Source: Pinus tabuliformis
Taxonomy: Eukaryota > Streptophyta > Pinopsida > Pinales > Pinaceae
NCBI GenBank assembly: GCA_031772625.1
Contig: CM062810.1
Span: 870,003,650-870,067,649 of the forward strand
DNA length: 64,000 bases
Direction of reading: 5' to 3'
Shown: positions 10,480 through 22,208 of the stretch, in pieces
Position numbering within the stretch: position 1 is the stretch's first letter
Layout of the letters: each line of letters opens with the position of its first letter
Made by a program: the position numbers and the translations under genes
The notes under the pieces: model-generated
The model's input: only the letters and a program-made list of their open reading frames with translations
Told to the model about the DNA's origin: nothing
The model's database searches: none

Positions 10480-11832
10480 TTAGAAGTTAGAGATCAATTT
10501 CCATACCTCTTCTTGATAAATTTTGAGATGAGGTGACGAACAATGTATGGTTTTACGTACCTGCCATACCATGATTTCTGAATCACCTACCACTTTGAGC
10601 ACAGAAACATTGAGGCTAATGGCTTTGTACAAGCGCAATGCGAGTGATTCATATTCACCAGTGTTGTTCGTGCACTCAAACTGAAAGCGGCTAGAGATCA
10701 AGTGTTTCCTGTGCTTTGGGTCTATTAAGACACATCTGGTTCCAAAGCCATCCTGTGTCTTTGATACATCAAAATACATGGTCCACAACTCGTCTGCACA
10801 TAGACAGCTTGATGCGCTAGTACTACTACTGCTACTAGTGATACAATGTATTGTACATGTTTCATTTCCATTAGTTCGAAAAGGAAGGAGACCCAACTGC
10901 GTGTCTAGTGGGGTTGGAGCTGGCTGTGCAAGATAACACCCCAGCTGTGCTTCCAAGAGGTAGTTTCTAAACATGACTTCTGTGAAAGCCAATGGATCGT
11001 TCTCACCATTGATGGAAGTGACATTATGTTTCATGTATCTCTCAGATAACACTCGGATCTTATTTATTTTTCCCTCATAGGGAATCCATAAGTGTGACCA
11101 ATTTGCGTCAAAGTACACATTCAATTTGTTGGACCAGTCTCTGTTAAGTAGTAAGTCATATGCTTCTGGTATATCCATAATGAAAATGTTGATGCACTGG
11201 TGAACTCGGTTGTCATGAGATAATCGGATGATCACATCCAGAATTTCACCAATGGCTGGTATGCATGTTCGATCTAGTTGGATGATCTGTGTAGATGTCT
11301 TGCTCCATTGTGCATTGATCCTCTTGGAAATGGAGAGTGGCATGACGTTAACTGATGCGTCAGAGTCAACCAAATAGTTGTGAGCATTGCAGTTCAAAAT
11401 TTGAAATGAGAGCAAGAATAGAGGGAAAACATAATTTGATTCTTCCATCTGAAGTGTGTTGATCACAAGTGTGAGTGAACCAAGATATGTGCTTGCTCCC
11501 TTTCTAGTAGAGGTTTTATTGTCTCTGGATGTTTTCCCCAATGCGCGTAGTAGAATATCCCGCTGACCCTTGAGCTTAGCTAACTTGAACAAAAAGATGT
11601 TTGCACGGGTTTTCTTCATATCTTCCACAAATTTGTAGTCAAGAGCAAGTAAACTCACTGAGGTGTTTTGGGTTAGACTCGTGTTTGTACTCTCCGGCAG
11701 AGTGTTCTGAAGTTTACTACTCATGGATGTACTCTTATTTGTAGTTGTCTTCTCGAGCTTTCTTTGAGATTTATGCTTTGGAACGGCTGGTGGATCAACC
11801 TTCCTCATCACTAGTTTCAACGTTTCTTGCAT
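10480..11832 (-). CDS. Element A protease plus archaeal-type RNase H segment (fossil ORF)
   Basis: An open stretch of 450 residues. Residues 1-120 are a Lys/Ser-rich gag-pol linker. Residues about 140-250 are a retroviral-type aspartic protease (LVDSDASVNVMPLSI at the active-site position, IPEAYDLLLNRDW near its end). Residues about 349-450 are an RNase H fold of the archaeal/plant type with Asp355 (MYFD), Glu393 (NNTGEYES) and Asp417 (VVGDSEIMVWQV) as candidate metal ligands. A further piece of this domain and a linker (IEILYNPSIPNNITN) appear at about 10450-10200, before RT begins. Protease and this RNase H share one continuous frame, so PR - RNase H - RT is the native order of the family, not a local rearrangement. 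The whole element is a fossil. Confidence 0.82.
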   Translation of the reverse strand: MQETLKLVMRKVDPPAVPKHKSQRKLEKTTTNKSTSMSSKLQNTLPESTNTSLTQNTSVSLLALDYKFVEDMKKTRANIFLFKLAKLKGQRDILLRALGKTSRDNKTSTRKGASTYLGSLTLVINTLQMEESNYVFPLFLLSFQILNCNAHNYLVDSDASVNVMPLSISKRINAQWSKTSTQIIQLDRTCIPAIGEILDVIIRLSHDNRVHQCINIFIMDIPEAYDLLLNRDWSNKLNVYFDANWSHLWIPYEGKINKIRVLSERYMKHNVTSINGENDPLAFTEVMFRNYLLEAQLGCYLAQPAPTPLDTQLGLLPFRTNGNETCTIHCITSSSSSTSASSCLCADELWTMYFDVSKTQDGFGTRCVLIDPKHRKHLISSRFQFECTNNTGEYESLALRLYKAISLNVSVLKVVGDSEIMVWQVRKTIHCSSPHLKIYQEEVWKLISNF

Positions 11833-11859
11833 CTCCCCTACAGTAAGGGGAGCCCCTTG

Positions 11860-12326
11860 ACTTCTGAGATTGTATCGACCATTTTTATTTGGGGGTTGCT
11901 TCTTGGTGTTTGTTTTCTATGTTGCACGTGACCATTGATACATGTTGATCACCTGCCCAATACTTGGTGCCTCATGAGATGCAACATTTTCTGCATCATC
12001 TTCATCTTCCGGTTGACACTGTGCATTGTTTACCATGTTTATCATATTGTTGCACACCGAGCCCACAACTTGTTTCCATTGCGGACAAGTCCCTTCTGGG
12101 TGATGGTCTTCATGGAATGAGAAAAACTTGGGGTTCACACATATTTTCGTCTAGAACACTAAGCTAGAGCTCTACGCATTTTTAGCATGGAAGTTGTTGC
12201 TGCCTGATGATATGCTCTTCTTCTATTGTCTGGGAGTTCGACTGCTAGCAGATGTCTTGATTGTTCGTTTCTTTAGTTCATACACCTCTGTTATCAAGCT
12301 CTTTACAAGATGAGTAAGCGTTTCAA
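11860..12326 (-). pseudogene. Element A gag C-terminal fossil
   Basis: Minus-strand translation includes FSFHEDHHPEGTCPQWKQVV (about 12125-12060), a His/Cys motif like the terminal knuckle of Tat-type gag, then an acidic segment (QPEDEDDAENVASHEAP). It stops at the insertion border of copia element B, and the rest of gag lies on the far side of B at 33174-34324. Confidence 0.65.
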
Positions 12327-12493
12327 TGTTAAGAAATGAAAACAAGAAATTCCAGTTTAATTTTTCCTTGAATTAAACTGTGAATTAAATTCGAATTCTA
12401 TTCTCATAGAAACTTAAAATAGTTAAATTAAGTTTATTAAACATACTTAACTAGGAAATTCGAGTTGGAAGTCTTTTGGAAGTCGTGTATATG
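12327..12493 (+). repeat. Element B 5' LTR, left part
   Basis: Matches the start of the 3' LTR (32319 onwards), including the phrase starting cagtttaatttg and the phrase gagttggaagtcttttgg. It begins TGTTAAGAAATG. It is interrupted by element D at the atatg target duplication. Confidence 0.92.
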
Positions 12494-13545
12494 TGTTATA
12501 GACATATTTGGGCACTGCAACCCCAATCATATATGTCGATAAAACAAGGGCTCTTAAACCCCTAAAAGTGTTGTTTCATACCCTAAAGAATCATGGTCAA
12601 CTGATTACATCATTTCCCAGAAGTTCCACTTGAAAAACCACTCAAAACTGGCAAAACTTGGACCATACAGACTGCTCCATGGTCAAGGTGCAATGCATAC
12701 TCTCTGCTACACTAGCCAGGTGCAATGTATACTGAAAGAGCCTTCTGTGGGGTGCGATGAACGAGAGTAGACAAATGGCAGAGACAGTTTGCTAAGTGGA
12801 AACCCAGAGAATCTTCTAGAAACTTCTCATATGACACTTGCCTCTCTGAATTCGCCCAGGGATGAGTAAGAGATCAAAGAAATCTCCAAGTGGAACCAAG
12901 AACTATCAGTGGAATGACACTAATCAGAAACCCAGAGCTAACTCACACCCTTGCAAGACATCTATATATAGGTCCCTCATCTAGGAGATCTGGAGGCTAG
13001 AATTTTGTAATCTGTAAGGAAGTGTTGTTGGTTTCTCTTTGAGAAGAAACATTGTATTGTTGGGTGATCTTGCTTTTCATGAGGTGAAGAGGACTTTGAT
13101 GCTGGGAGGATGATGCTAGATCAGACAACTAGGTTGTAATCCTCTCTTCTATTTCTACTATTAATAAAGTTCTTTGAGTTTTCCTCCATATAATCCTGTA
13201 TTTCTGAATCTTGTTATTTGTGGATGCAATTGTATGGTCAATGTATTTCTGATTCTGCATTGTTTATGATATCATAGATTGAGATTCTTTGATGGTGTTT
13301 TGTTGCTTTGACTCTACAGATATTCTCTAAAGCAGGACAAGTAGGAGAGGAGTGGCAAGCTCTATCAAGGGGGAGAGGAAACAAGCAAGGAGTCAAGCAG
13401 AAGGTCCAAGTTGGTCCTCTTTGCTTCTCTCTTATCTATCATACATAAAGGAAATCTTAAAGTGCTTTGATTGTTTGTTTCTAAGATAGCTACCCATCTT
13501 AGTGGGACTAGAAGATCGAAAAGGCACTAGTTTTCTCGGAAACCA
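12494..13545 (+). repeat. Element D 5' LTR
   Basis: Nearly identical to 26580-27630. Begins TGTTATAGACATATTTGGGC and ends at GGAAACCA just before the primer site. It contains a TATA box and copies of a GGTGNRATGCATACT motif at 12688-12702 and 12719-12733, with a weaker one at 12751-12760. Confidence 0.95.
12962..12970 (+). promoter_or_regulatory. TATA box in element D 5' LTR
   Basis: The string ctatatata sits about two fifths into the LTR and is conserved in the 3' LTR (about 27048-27057). Transcription would start some 30 bases further on. This is a candidate only. Confidence 0.55.
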
Positions 13546-13547
13546 AA

Positions 13548-13564
13548 TGGTGACTCTGTTGGGG
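13548..13564 (+). other. Element D primer binding site
   Basis: TGGTGACTCTGTTGGGG starts two bases after the 5' LTR. It differs from the initiator-Met-type site (TGGTATCAGAG) used by elements B, C and F, and resembles sites of Tat-type gypsy elements. The tRNA was not identified. Confidence 0.7.
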
Positions 13565-15335
13565 AGCGATTAGTTGGTTATTTTGTTATTGTTGTTTGCT
13601 TTATAAACTACAGACGGAGCCTAAAGTTAGCTAGCTAGCCTTCAAACTACTTTTGCTATGCAACTGCAAAGTAGATGAATGTTGCTTCAGTCAATCTCTA
13701 GGTTGGTTTATGAACTGAACATCTGACTTACAAGCATCCTAAACATCCTTGTGGTAGCTCAAGAACCTTTTAAGATCATACCCCTGTACTTTGTTTTTAC
13801 TGTCTATCATAGCTCAGCCTAAATCACTGAACTTAACTACAAATTTTGAGCAAAAACCAAGCTCAGTTTCATTCCCTGGCTCATCGCACTGTCTGTAACT
13901 GGCAACCTATATGCATCACACCTCCAGTGTGTTGCAGGTGAGATGCATCCCTGTTTCCCTTAAGGACAGGTGCAATGACTGAATGATACTGTTTCCCTCT
14001 TTGGAATTTGGTTTTTTCCTCTTTGTTTTCAGCTCTATTCAATAGTTTTGCTGCTTTGATTAGTATATCATTACTAAAGCCTCCTTCCTTTACATTATTC
14101 AGCCTCCATTGATAGGGATTTGTGAATGTTTTTTTGTATTTGTCTATCATTTACAGTCCTTCTTTGTCAAAAGTAGCTTAATCGAATTGTTGTCTCTTGA
14201 TACGGAAGTGTTGTAACTGTCATTTTGAATCAAAAAGAAGAGTGTAGTAAAGTCTTCCTCTTCTAGATAGTCGATTGTACTTTTGCCATTGTATTTGATT
14301 TGAATTGTTAATATTTAAAGTGTTGAAAATAGTTTTCTATTCGAAATTGAAAAGTGTCGTTTCAGTCTTCCTTTCATTTTGAAAAGAAATTGTCGAAAGT
14401 GTCGCTTTGAAGAAAATAATTCAGATCTGTACTTATTTTTCCTTTTTGAAATTCTCACACTAAGGAAATGAAAAACAAATACATGCATCTGCATTTTCAT
14501 TTAGACTGTATGCGGAAAATGATTCAGGAAAAGAGCATTTAGTCTGTGCTCTTTGCTCTTTGTTGAAAGAATCGTCATCTTCTTTCCTTAGTAGCTAAGA
14601 TTTTCATTGCTAAAAGAAAATAAATGACTATTTATCATCTTAGATTGCATATTTAGGAATTTTACATCTACATCACGTGGTGAACCTTGAAAGGAAAACT
14701 TCTAAGTAAGATCAACTCTAAAATAAATCTCAATGAACATAAAAACGCTTTGGAACCTAACGCACAACATCTAGAAGTCTAGGCTAGAGACGTATCCTGG
14801 CATCGTAAAACCTAGGAACTATCGTTTTCATCAAAGGTTGGGTGATTCCTCCTCTTTGATATGACAAGTGCCAGTACAGACTTATGTTCCCCGTAACATC
14901 GAGTATATATTGGGAGACCACAATAGGCTGATATCCTTTATCCATAGGAAGCCGTGTCTGCCGCCTTTTTTATCACAATGCACTGAACACAGCATTTGGG
15001 AAGATTGACTGTCGTATGTAAAGTCCTTGGTAACTTCTCTTTAATTTACCATCAAGGTGTATATTGTATTTTTGCAATTGGTTTGGTAATTCCTCTATCT
15101 AGATTTCCAGAGTAGTCACTTTCGTTCCTTTTTGACTCCTTAAAAGAAAAGGTCCATCTAAGCACTTGTCACTTCAGGCTCATTAAAAATCGAAGGCGAC
15201 TAGAATCATCTTTAACTTTTTCTCGACTCTTAAAAATTGAAAAAGAAAAGTTGTGTCAAAGCGTCATTAAAATTCATTTAATTCGGAATAATATTTTCCC
15301 CCTTTTAATTTTGAGTTGATCAAGTAATTCGAAAT
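13565..15335 (+). other. Element D leader region
   Basis: No confident protein. It holds a second cluster of the LTR motif, with inverted and direct forms at 13910-13923, 13937-13950 and 13969-13980. Later it contains phrases such as ctcattaaaaatcgaaggcg (about 15179) that recur in changed form in the 3' region (ctcattaaaaaataaaggcg, about 24687). Long leaders are usual in Tat-type elements. Confidence 0.6.
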
Positions 15336-16103
15336 GTGGAAGAAAGTCAATCAAAACCCCTTCATTTGTGGAGGCTAGCGAGTCAACCATCTTTGACTCT
15401 GGAAACGAAACCATTCCAGGCAAAGCAGTATCATTTAACTGAGTCCACCTCTCTTGGTTTATTTGAAACTTGTGTTTCAACATCATCAGAGACTACAGTT
15501 ACTCTGATCATTTCTGGTACATCTGCCTTTACAGAAGAAGTTTCGCAGTTACAAGAGGACATTAGAACTGATCCTAGTGTAATGGTAAACACTTCTATAC
15601 CTGAAACAGCCCCATCTAGGGCTGATCCAGAAACTGAAGTTCACTTACCTGAACATCTAGAAGTTGAGTTCCAGAATTCAGAAGGTGTCACCCCTCCAGT
15701 ATCTGTCACTGCAGAAGCTATACCTTCTTTGGCTCCAGGAAGATTTTATGGACCTAATGGCCTACCTCTTCCACCTGGACTAATTGCCATAGAGGAGATA
15801 ATAGAAGATCTTCCATCTAGTACTCCATTGCATTTTGGAACTAGGATCCACTTATATCCTTCTATTCCTGAAGTTAGTTCTTTTAATCATCCTTCATTAC
15901 AAGTTCCTGTCGAATCACTAGGAAATCTTTTGGATAGACTAAATATGTCTAAACAACTATCAACATCCAAGACTGTGTCGTCTGATACAGCCATAGAAGA
16001 ACTTCCTGCTACCACTCCTACGATGTTTGCTGGTATACCATCTGTCCCAACTAGTTATCAATCACTAGATGGAGTCCACCCAGGGACTGTTCCGACGACA
16101 TGA
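15336..16103 (+). pseudogene. Element D extra ORF upstream of gag core (unknown function)
   Basis: An open stretch of 255 residues, rich in Ser, Thr, Pro and Glu, with no domain I recognise (for example LAPGRFYGPNGLPLPPGL near residue 135 and a Ser/Thr/Pro-rich tail). The 5' border of the coding region is unclear, so the first residues may be leader. It may be the N-terminal part of an extended gag or the separate ORF1 known from some Tat/Ogre elements. Low sequence complexity makes homology hard to judge by eye. Confidence 0.5.
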
Positions 16104-16223
16104 TTTGTTCCTATTTGTTCCTCTGGGATCCTATCTAGCATTTCTTATGTTGAATCTTAGCAAATTGATCCTACATACCAGTTTCAATTTGGGCAGCCCA
16201 GTCTTCAAAGGCCCATCTATCCT

Positions 16224-17475
16224 TTGAGCACTAGATTTCCACCATATGGGGGGCAGTATGCTTTTTCATTGTTCCCTCCAGGGGAACAACCATATGAGAG
16301 CTCACAACAAAATTCAGGTCAAACTAGAATTACATCCAGTGGTTGGGTACCAATATTACCTCAACAGCCAAGGGTTGTATATTCAATGCAACCGGCCCAA
16401 CCTGTGTCAAATATCACCACTACACCTGCTATTGTGACTGTGTCGCAAGTACAAGCACAACCTGTTGTATGTCAACCTCAAGTCTCTCAGGTTGTAGTAC
16501 AATAGCCTCTTGTCCCTACGGCTCAATCACAACCTCAGATTAGTGCTTCCTTAATTGGAACGACTCAGGCTCAAATGGGTACTATCACTCCGCATCTTGG
16601 CCAATCATCTAATATTGGGCAACAGCAAATGGTTCAACAACCATGGCTGGTGCAATATCAACAACCGCAATTCCAGCAAGCTTACCGAGGACCTGAACAA
16701 CAAGGCTTTGTAGGTAATGGGCAACCGCATTTTCAAAGCGATTACCAACAATCATACTATAATGGTTATGCCCATCAACCTTATCAAAGTTATCAGCATC
16801 AAATACATTATGTTGGTATGCAAACACCTACTGTTCAAGCGATCCCATCTTATCCTTGGTATGCTTCGCCAAACCTGAATCAATAGTTGCCTTTTGTAGC
16901 AACTCTAGAATTACCAGATCTGAACCGGCTGACAAATGATCCAATTACTTATGCCCCTTGGTGGCTGGTGATTCCTCATAAACTTCCCTCTGATATTCCT
17001 AAATTCAATGGAAATCCAGGTGAAGATCCATCGAATCACATAATGACTTTTCATTTGTGGTGTTCATCTAACACACTCAATGATGATTCAATTAGGCTTC
17101 ACCTTTTTCAGCGAATGCTAACTAGTCCGGCAGTGAAATGGTACATTGAATTGCCTAGAGCTTCGTTTGATAACTTCAGCGCCCTTGCCACTACCTTCTT
17201 AACCCACTTTCAGTTACCCATAAGGTATGAAACGGGAAAAGAACTCCTTACAAACTTTAAACAAACAACAGCCACTCACATATCTGATCATATTCATGAG
17301 TGGTGACGTCGTCGTCGAATGGTAAAGACGTATGTTCCTGATTAGCTTCTAGCTGAGTGGTTTATTAAGTCATTATTACCTTCTATTACTAAAGATGTGG
17401 TGAAAGGAGGAGTTGTCACTGAAGAGAAAGTCATTGCTCGTGCACAATATTTAGACTTGATCTATACTTAGTATG
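16224..17475 (+). pseudogene. Element D gag (Gln/Pro-rich region and capsid) fossil
   Basis: The first part (16224-16886) is very rich in Gln, Pro, Tyr and Val. The second part (from about 16887) is a retrotransposon gag capsid domain: LPSDIPKFNGNPGEDPSNHI, then FQRMLTSPAVKWYIELPR, then FDNFSALATTFLTHFQLP, with RARAQYLDLIY-like residues closing near 17470. Gag forms the virus-like particle. It is followed at once by the zinc-knuckle segment. Broken at a few points. Confidence 0.82.
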
Positions 17476-17477
17476 GC

Positions 17478-18107
17478 ATGCTCTATGACAAAATCCCTGA
17501 CCCTCCTACACCAGAATTTTGTGTTCCTCCCCCTCCTAAATCAAACAGGGACTATCATTTCGGCGATGGAGTGATTTGCACCTCGAGTACGCAAACCGCA
17601 AAGGCTCAATCTGGTAAATCCCTTGCAGTTTCTAGTAAAAAAACAAATGACAAACTTCCTGCCTCGGAGGTTAATGTCGTGTCATCTGACAAGGGCAAAG
17701 GACCAAAGAAACCAGGGGGCAAGAAGAAAGGGAGAAACAAAAATAAGAAACAAGAAGATTCAACTCCTGAAAAATCTTTTGAAAACCCTACTGGGCAAAA
17801 GAAACCAGGTCATCCATGTTTCATATGTAATGAAGAACATTGGGCGAAAGATTGTCCACATCGAGCTAAGGTCAAGAAATTTTTAAAGACTTCAAATACC
17901 TCAGCAGTGTTGACTGATCCGTTTCCAAACCCAAAAACTAATCTAGTTGCTATCGATCATGCTTCCCCATCCCAAGTGCTTATGTTATCCATCTCGAAAC
18001 AGCAAAATGATGCTTTGATATCGAAGAGGAATAAAGATTATGGCAATCCACAGATGTCGAACAACAAGGCTACAGATCAACCCAGTAGTTCGACAAAAAC
18101 TTCATAG
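17478..18107 (+). pseudogene. Element D gag C-terminal region with zinc knuckle
   Basis: An open stretch of 209 residues. It starts LYDKIPDPPTPEFCVPPPP, has a strongly basic stretch (KGKGPKKPGGKKKGRNKNKK, residues about 70-90) and one Cys/His knuckle (CFICNEEHWAKDCP, residues about 114-127). It is the RNA-binding end of gag and leads into protease within a few bases. Confidence 0.8.
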
Positions 18108-18112
18108 AAGTT

Positions 18113-19030
18113 GTGCCACCCATCATTCCTGAACTAACTATAAATCTGCCAAAGGGAGTAGTACATAAATTGACATTTAATCCTCGTGCTCGAGCAGCAC
18201 AGAATTATAATATGGTAGAGGATTTGGCTCAATCGCCATCTGCTATGTCAACACTAGAAGTACTGCAGAATTGTCCCTCCCAAAAGCAGGCTTTGTTATT
18301 AGCAATAAGTGGGATTGACCCAATGGATTCCAATCTTATGGCCTTTAACCACAAAGGATATGAACCTCAGTTACCGGCCCGACTCGCTTTCCTTATACAG
18401 GTAAAAGCCCTCAAGAAAACTGTTCATCGAACAATCATTGATGAGGGGGCATCTACCTGTATTATGTCAATGAGTTGCTGGAAAACTTTAGACTCACCAC
18501 CCTTGTCACGATCATCAACAACATTGAAAGCATTCGATGGAAGAACATACATGCCATATGGGATATTAAGTAACTTTCAAGTTGAACTGGGGGGAAAGAC
18601 AGTAGAAATTGAAGTCGAGGTTATTGATGGAAACCTTGATTACAATATCCTACTGGGAAGGCCCTGTATTTATGCTATGGCTGTTGTTGTGTCAACATAT
18701 TTTAGAAAGATTGCATTTCCCTTCCAAGGTGGAATTACAATTGTTGACCAACTAACCTTTTTCCCCAACAGTTCACAAGCTACGGGAAGCATTCCAATCA
18801 TCCATGGAAGCTCTCAATCGCTTCAAAATGTCGAAGTGGGTCTCCTAAAAGACCCTGCCTTAATGGGTACTTTTTCCCTTCCGCCTCCAAGTAATCTGGT
18901 GGAAGTGGCCACCGTGGAAACCCATCATATGATATCTTCTACATCGCTAAAGATTAAGAAGAATTCTAAACATTTTGTTAGTATGGATCATTGCCAGGTG
19001 TTGCCTCCAAGCCCCATAGAAATTTTGTAG
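18113..19030 (+). pseudogene. Element D protease
   Basis: An open stretch of 305 residues. An aspartic protease core spans residues about 95-200: TIIDEGASTCIMSMSCW at the active-site position, then LKAFDGRTYMPYGIL and a flap/end region NILLGRPCIYAM. It would cut the gag-pol polyprotein. The tail runs into a spacer (19052-19282, with WEDYHHRSHLQDNDED) that joins it to RT. Confidence 0.85.
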
Positions 19031-19297
19031 CAATCAATTTTCTGGGCCTGGGTGGCAAACCCAAACCAACACTCATCGAGTGTTTGGATAGACAGGTCTC
19101 TAGAGTATGGCACCTCTTTTGATCCTTGGTCTCGTATACATTCTACAGATGAAGGAATAATTCAGTCAATGATGATAGGAGAGGCACCATGGGAAGACTA
19201 CCACCATCGTTCCCATCTTCAAGATAACGACGAAGATTATTCCAGCAACCTAAATCATCCTTCAGTTTTTTATTTTCTATAAAATACTGTAAATACA

Positions 19298-20390
19298 GTG
19301 GATTCTGAGCGAAATTTGTCCAATACTGAAGAGACTATCGCCATAAATATCTCGACCAAACCTAATGTTGTAGAGAATATTCATGTTGGCAAATCTTGTT
19401 CTCCTTCAAAACTGGAAATATACTATGCTCTCTTTCGCAAATTCAGAGATGTATTTGCATGGTCATATGAAGAAATGCCAGGCATTGACTTGAGAATCAT
19501 TGAACATGAAATCAAGATGTATCCAGATGTCAAACCAGTACGGCAACGGCTTCGAACGGATCACCCGAAGAAAACCGCTGCCATTAAGGTAGAAGTTGAA
19601 AAACTTCTACATGTTGGTTTCATTTACCCTGTTCCTCTAACTGATTGGGTATCGAATATTGTTCCTGTGATGAAAAAGCAAGGAACGATTCGAGTATGCG
19701 TCAATTACAGGGATGTAAATCAAGGTTGTCCAAAGGACAACTACCCTACACCCTTCATCGACCAAATAATTGATGAATGTGCCAGATGCGAAATCTTTTC
19801 ATTCATGGATGGATTTTCTGGATACAATCAAATCAATATCCAACCACAAGACCAGTCGAAGACTGCATTTATATTTCCATGGGGCACATTCGCATACCGT
19901 AAACTACCTTTCGATTTGAAGAACGCAGGGGCAACTTTTCAGAGGGCAATGAACTATGCCTTCCATGACATCAAGCACATCGTTCAACCATATCTCGACT
20001 ATCTACTGGCTCATTTGCGAAAGCAGACTGATCATCCATAGCATTTGAGAGCTATATTTCTGCATTGCCGACACTACAAGATACGACTCAATCCACACAA
20101 GTGTGTTTTTTGTGTTGGTTCTGGTTGTTTACTTGGTTTCGTAGTCTCTAAGGACAGAATTTGACTTGACCCATGTAAGGTTCAAGCAATCATTGACATG
20201 CCTCCACCTTCAAATTTGCTTCAGATTCAGAAACTCCAAGGGAAAGCAAACTTTCTAAGGAGGTTCATTCCAAATTATGCCGAACTTGCTAAAGGTTATA
20301 CACGTATTTTGAAAAACTAAGTACCCTTCAACTAGGATCGGGTTGCACAAGCTTCTTTTGATGCTTTAAAGGATTCCCTAATAAAAGCAT
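19298..20390 (+). pseudogene. Element D reverse transcriptase
   Basis: RT motifs are seen in order: ALFRKFRDVFAWSYEEMPGI, HPKKTAAIKVEVEKLLHVGF, VPVMKKQGTIRVCVNYRDVN, FSFMDGFSGYNQINI, TAFIFPWGTFAYRKLPFDLKNAGATFQRAM and the catalytic-loop region near 20000-20010. The part from 20041 to 20390 is the RT thumb and connection (HKCVFCVGSG, LQGKANFLRRFIPNYAEL). It belongs to the gypsy class. Broken at a few points. Confidence 0.88.
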
Positions 20391-20395
20391 CATTA

Positions 20396-20932
20396 ATGTA
20401 TGCTCCTGACTATCAAAAATACTTTAACCTATATCTCGCCGCAACAAATACAACCATTGCAATGGTTTTTGTACAAGAAGACAATGGAATAGAACACCCG
20501 GTATATTATTTAAGCCACAACTTAAATGATACAGAAAGAAAGTATTCCTACGTTGAAAAGATAGCTCTAGCATCTATTCAAGCAGTACAGAGATTTCGAC
20601 ACTACATCCTCTTTCGCAAAACTACCATTCTGTTAGATTGCAACCCTATGACCTACATTCTGTCGCATCAATTACTAGGGGGCAAATATTCAAAATGGAT
20701 AGCAATTTTGCAAGAGTTTGATCTGGAATTCACAAAATCCAAATCAAATAAATCTCTAGTTTTCGCAGAGTTACTATGCGACCTCCCATCATCGTCCAAT
20801 GATTCAACATCTAAAGCGTCAATTATGGATGAAACTCTGTTTCTGATATCGTCAAGTGATCCGTGGTATGGAGATATATTGATCTATCTCCAAACACAAA
20901 CCTTTAGGCCGAACACCTCTCACTCTGAATAG
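20396..20932 (+). pseudogene. Element D gypsy-type RNase H
   Basis: An open stretch of 178 residues with YLAATNTTIAMVFVQEDNG, HPVYYLSHNLNDTERKYSYVEKIALA, RFRHYILFRKTTILLDCNPMTYIL and KWIAILQEFDLEF. It removes the RNA strand during reverse transcription. It follows RT directly and precedes integrase. Confidence 0.87.
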
Positions 20933-22108
20933 CGACGTACTCGATACCAAGCAAAAGACTACATGATCGTTGGTGATACACTTTACTGTCATGGTGTCGA
21001 TACAGTTCTGTGAAGGTGCCTCACGCATGAGGAGGCCGAAAAAGTCCTGAATGATTGTCATTCAGGGGTGTGTGGAGGGCATCAATCTAGTTATGCTACG
21101 GCACAAAAGATCTTATGAGCTGGCTACTTTTGGCCTATAATATTCAAGTATTGCATAATCACAGTCAGAAGTTGCCATGCTTGTCAGATTTTTGATCGCA
21201 AAACCAGACTACCATGCGCACCGCTACATCTAGTAGTCGTTGTTGGGCCATTCGCTAAATGGGGCATAGATTTCATGACATGTAACCCCACCTCAGCCGG
21301 GGGGTATGGGTATATCATAGTCGCAGTCGACTATTTTACAAAATGGGCCAAGGCGATGCCTACATTAAACAACAGTGGTGAAATGGCTGCTCTTTTCTTT
21401 TTCAATCATGTAGTCTATAGATTTGGTGTTCCACAAGCTATAGTCACAGATCATGGATCACATTTTCGCAATCACTTGATGGTTGAATTGGCTTCCAAAT
21501 TAGGACTATCCCACGACAATTCTACTCCATATTATCTGCAGGCTAACGAACAAGTTGAGGCCATCAACAAACTCCTGAAGCGCATGCTGCAAAGGATGAT
21601 TGGAGTCCACAAACGAAATTGGCACTTAATCCTGTACTTAGCTCTATGGGCATATAGGACATCGGTGAGAAATGCGACCGGATTTACACCCTTTCAGTTG
21701 GTGTATGGCCTGGAAGTGGTCTTACCGATTCAGTGTGAAATTTCATCTCTCAAGCTCGTTATCGATCTACTTCCCGAAACTTCGAAGGAAGAGGTGCGTT
21801 TCTTGGAACCAATCCAATTGGATGAAGCCCGTCATGGTGAAGCATTGGCTAACGAAGATCATAAGAAACGTGTCAAGGCGCAATTTGACAAAAATGTCAA
21901 ACCCAGTGTCTTCTCAGAAGGTGACCTAGTCTTGCTATACGATCAGGACTTCGATAAATTGGGAGTAGGTAAGTTCGAACCATTGTGGATGGGCCCCTAC
22001 ATTGTTAAAAGAGTATTAGCAAAAGGAGCCTACAAGCTAGTAGATTACAATGGGATTCTGCTATCGCAACCCTGGAACAGGTTCTATCTTAAGCGTTACT
22101 ATGCTTGA
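20933..22108 (+). pseudogene. Element D integrase
   Basis: An H2C2 zinc region (HSGVCGGHQS ... CHACQ, about 21060-21190) is followed by the catalytic core (GIDFM near 21268, TDHGSHFRN near 21448, QVEAINKLLKR near 21552) and a C-terminal part with LWMGPYIVKRVLAKGAYKL and a clean end at RFYLKRYYA. The stretch from 21275 is open for 277 residues. No chromodomain is seen, as expected for a Tat-like element. Confidence 0.88.
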
Positions 22109-22208
22109 TTAAGTGTAGTAATCTCTTTATAGATATGCTTTTATTACATTTTTGTTTTCATCAAGAGTTGTCATTTTTGTTAGGTAATACACTTTGCATT
22201 TGTTGCAG

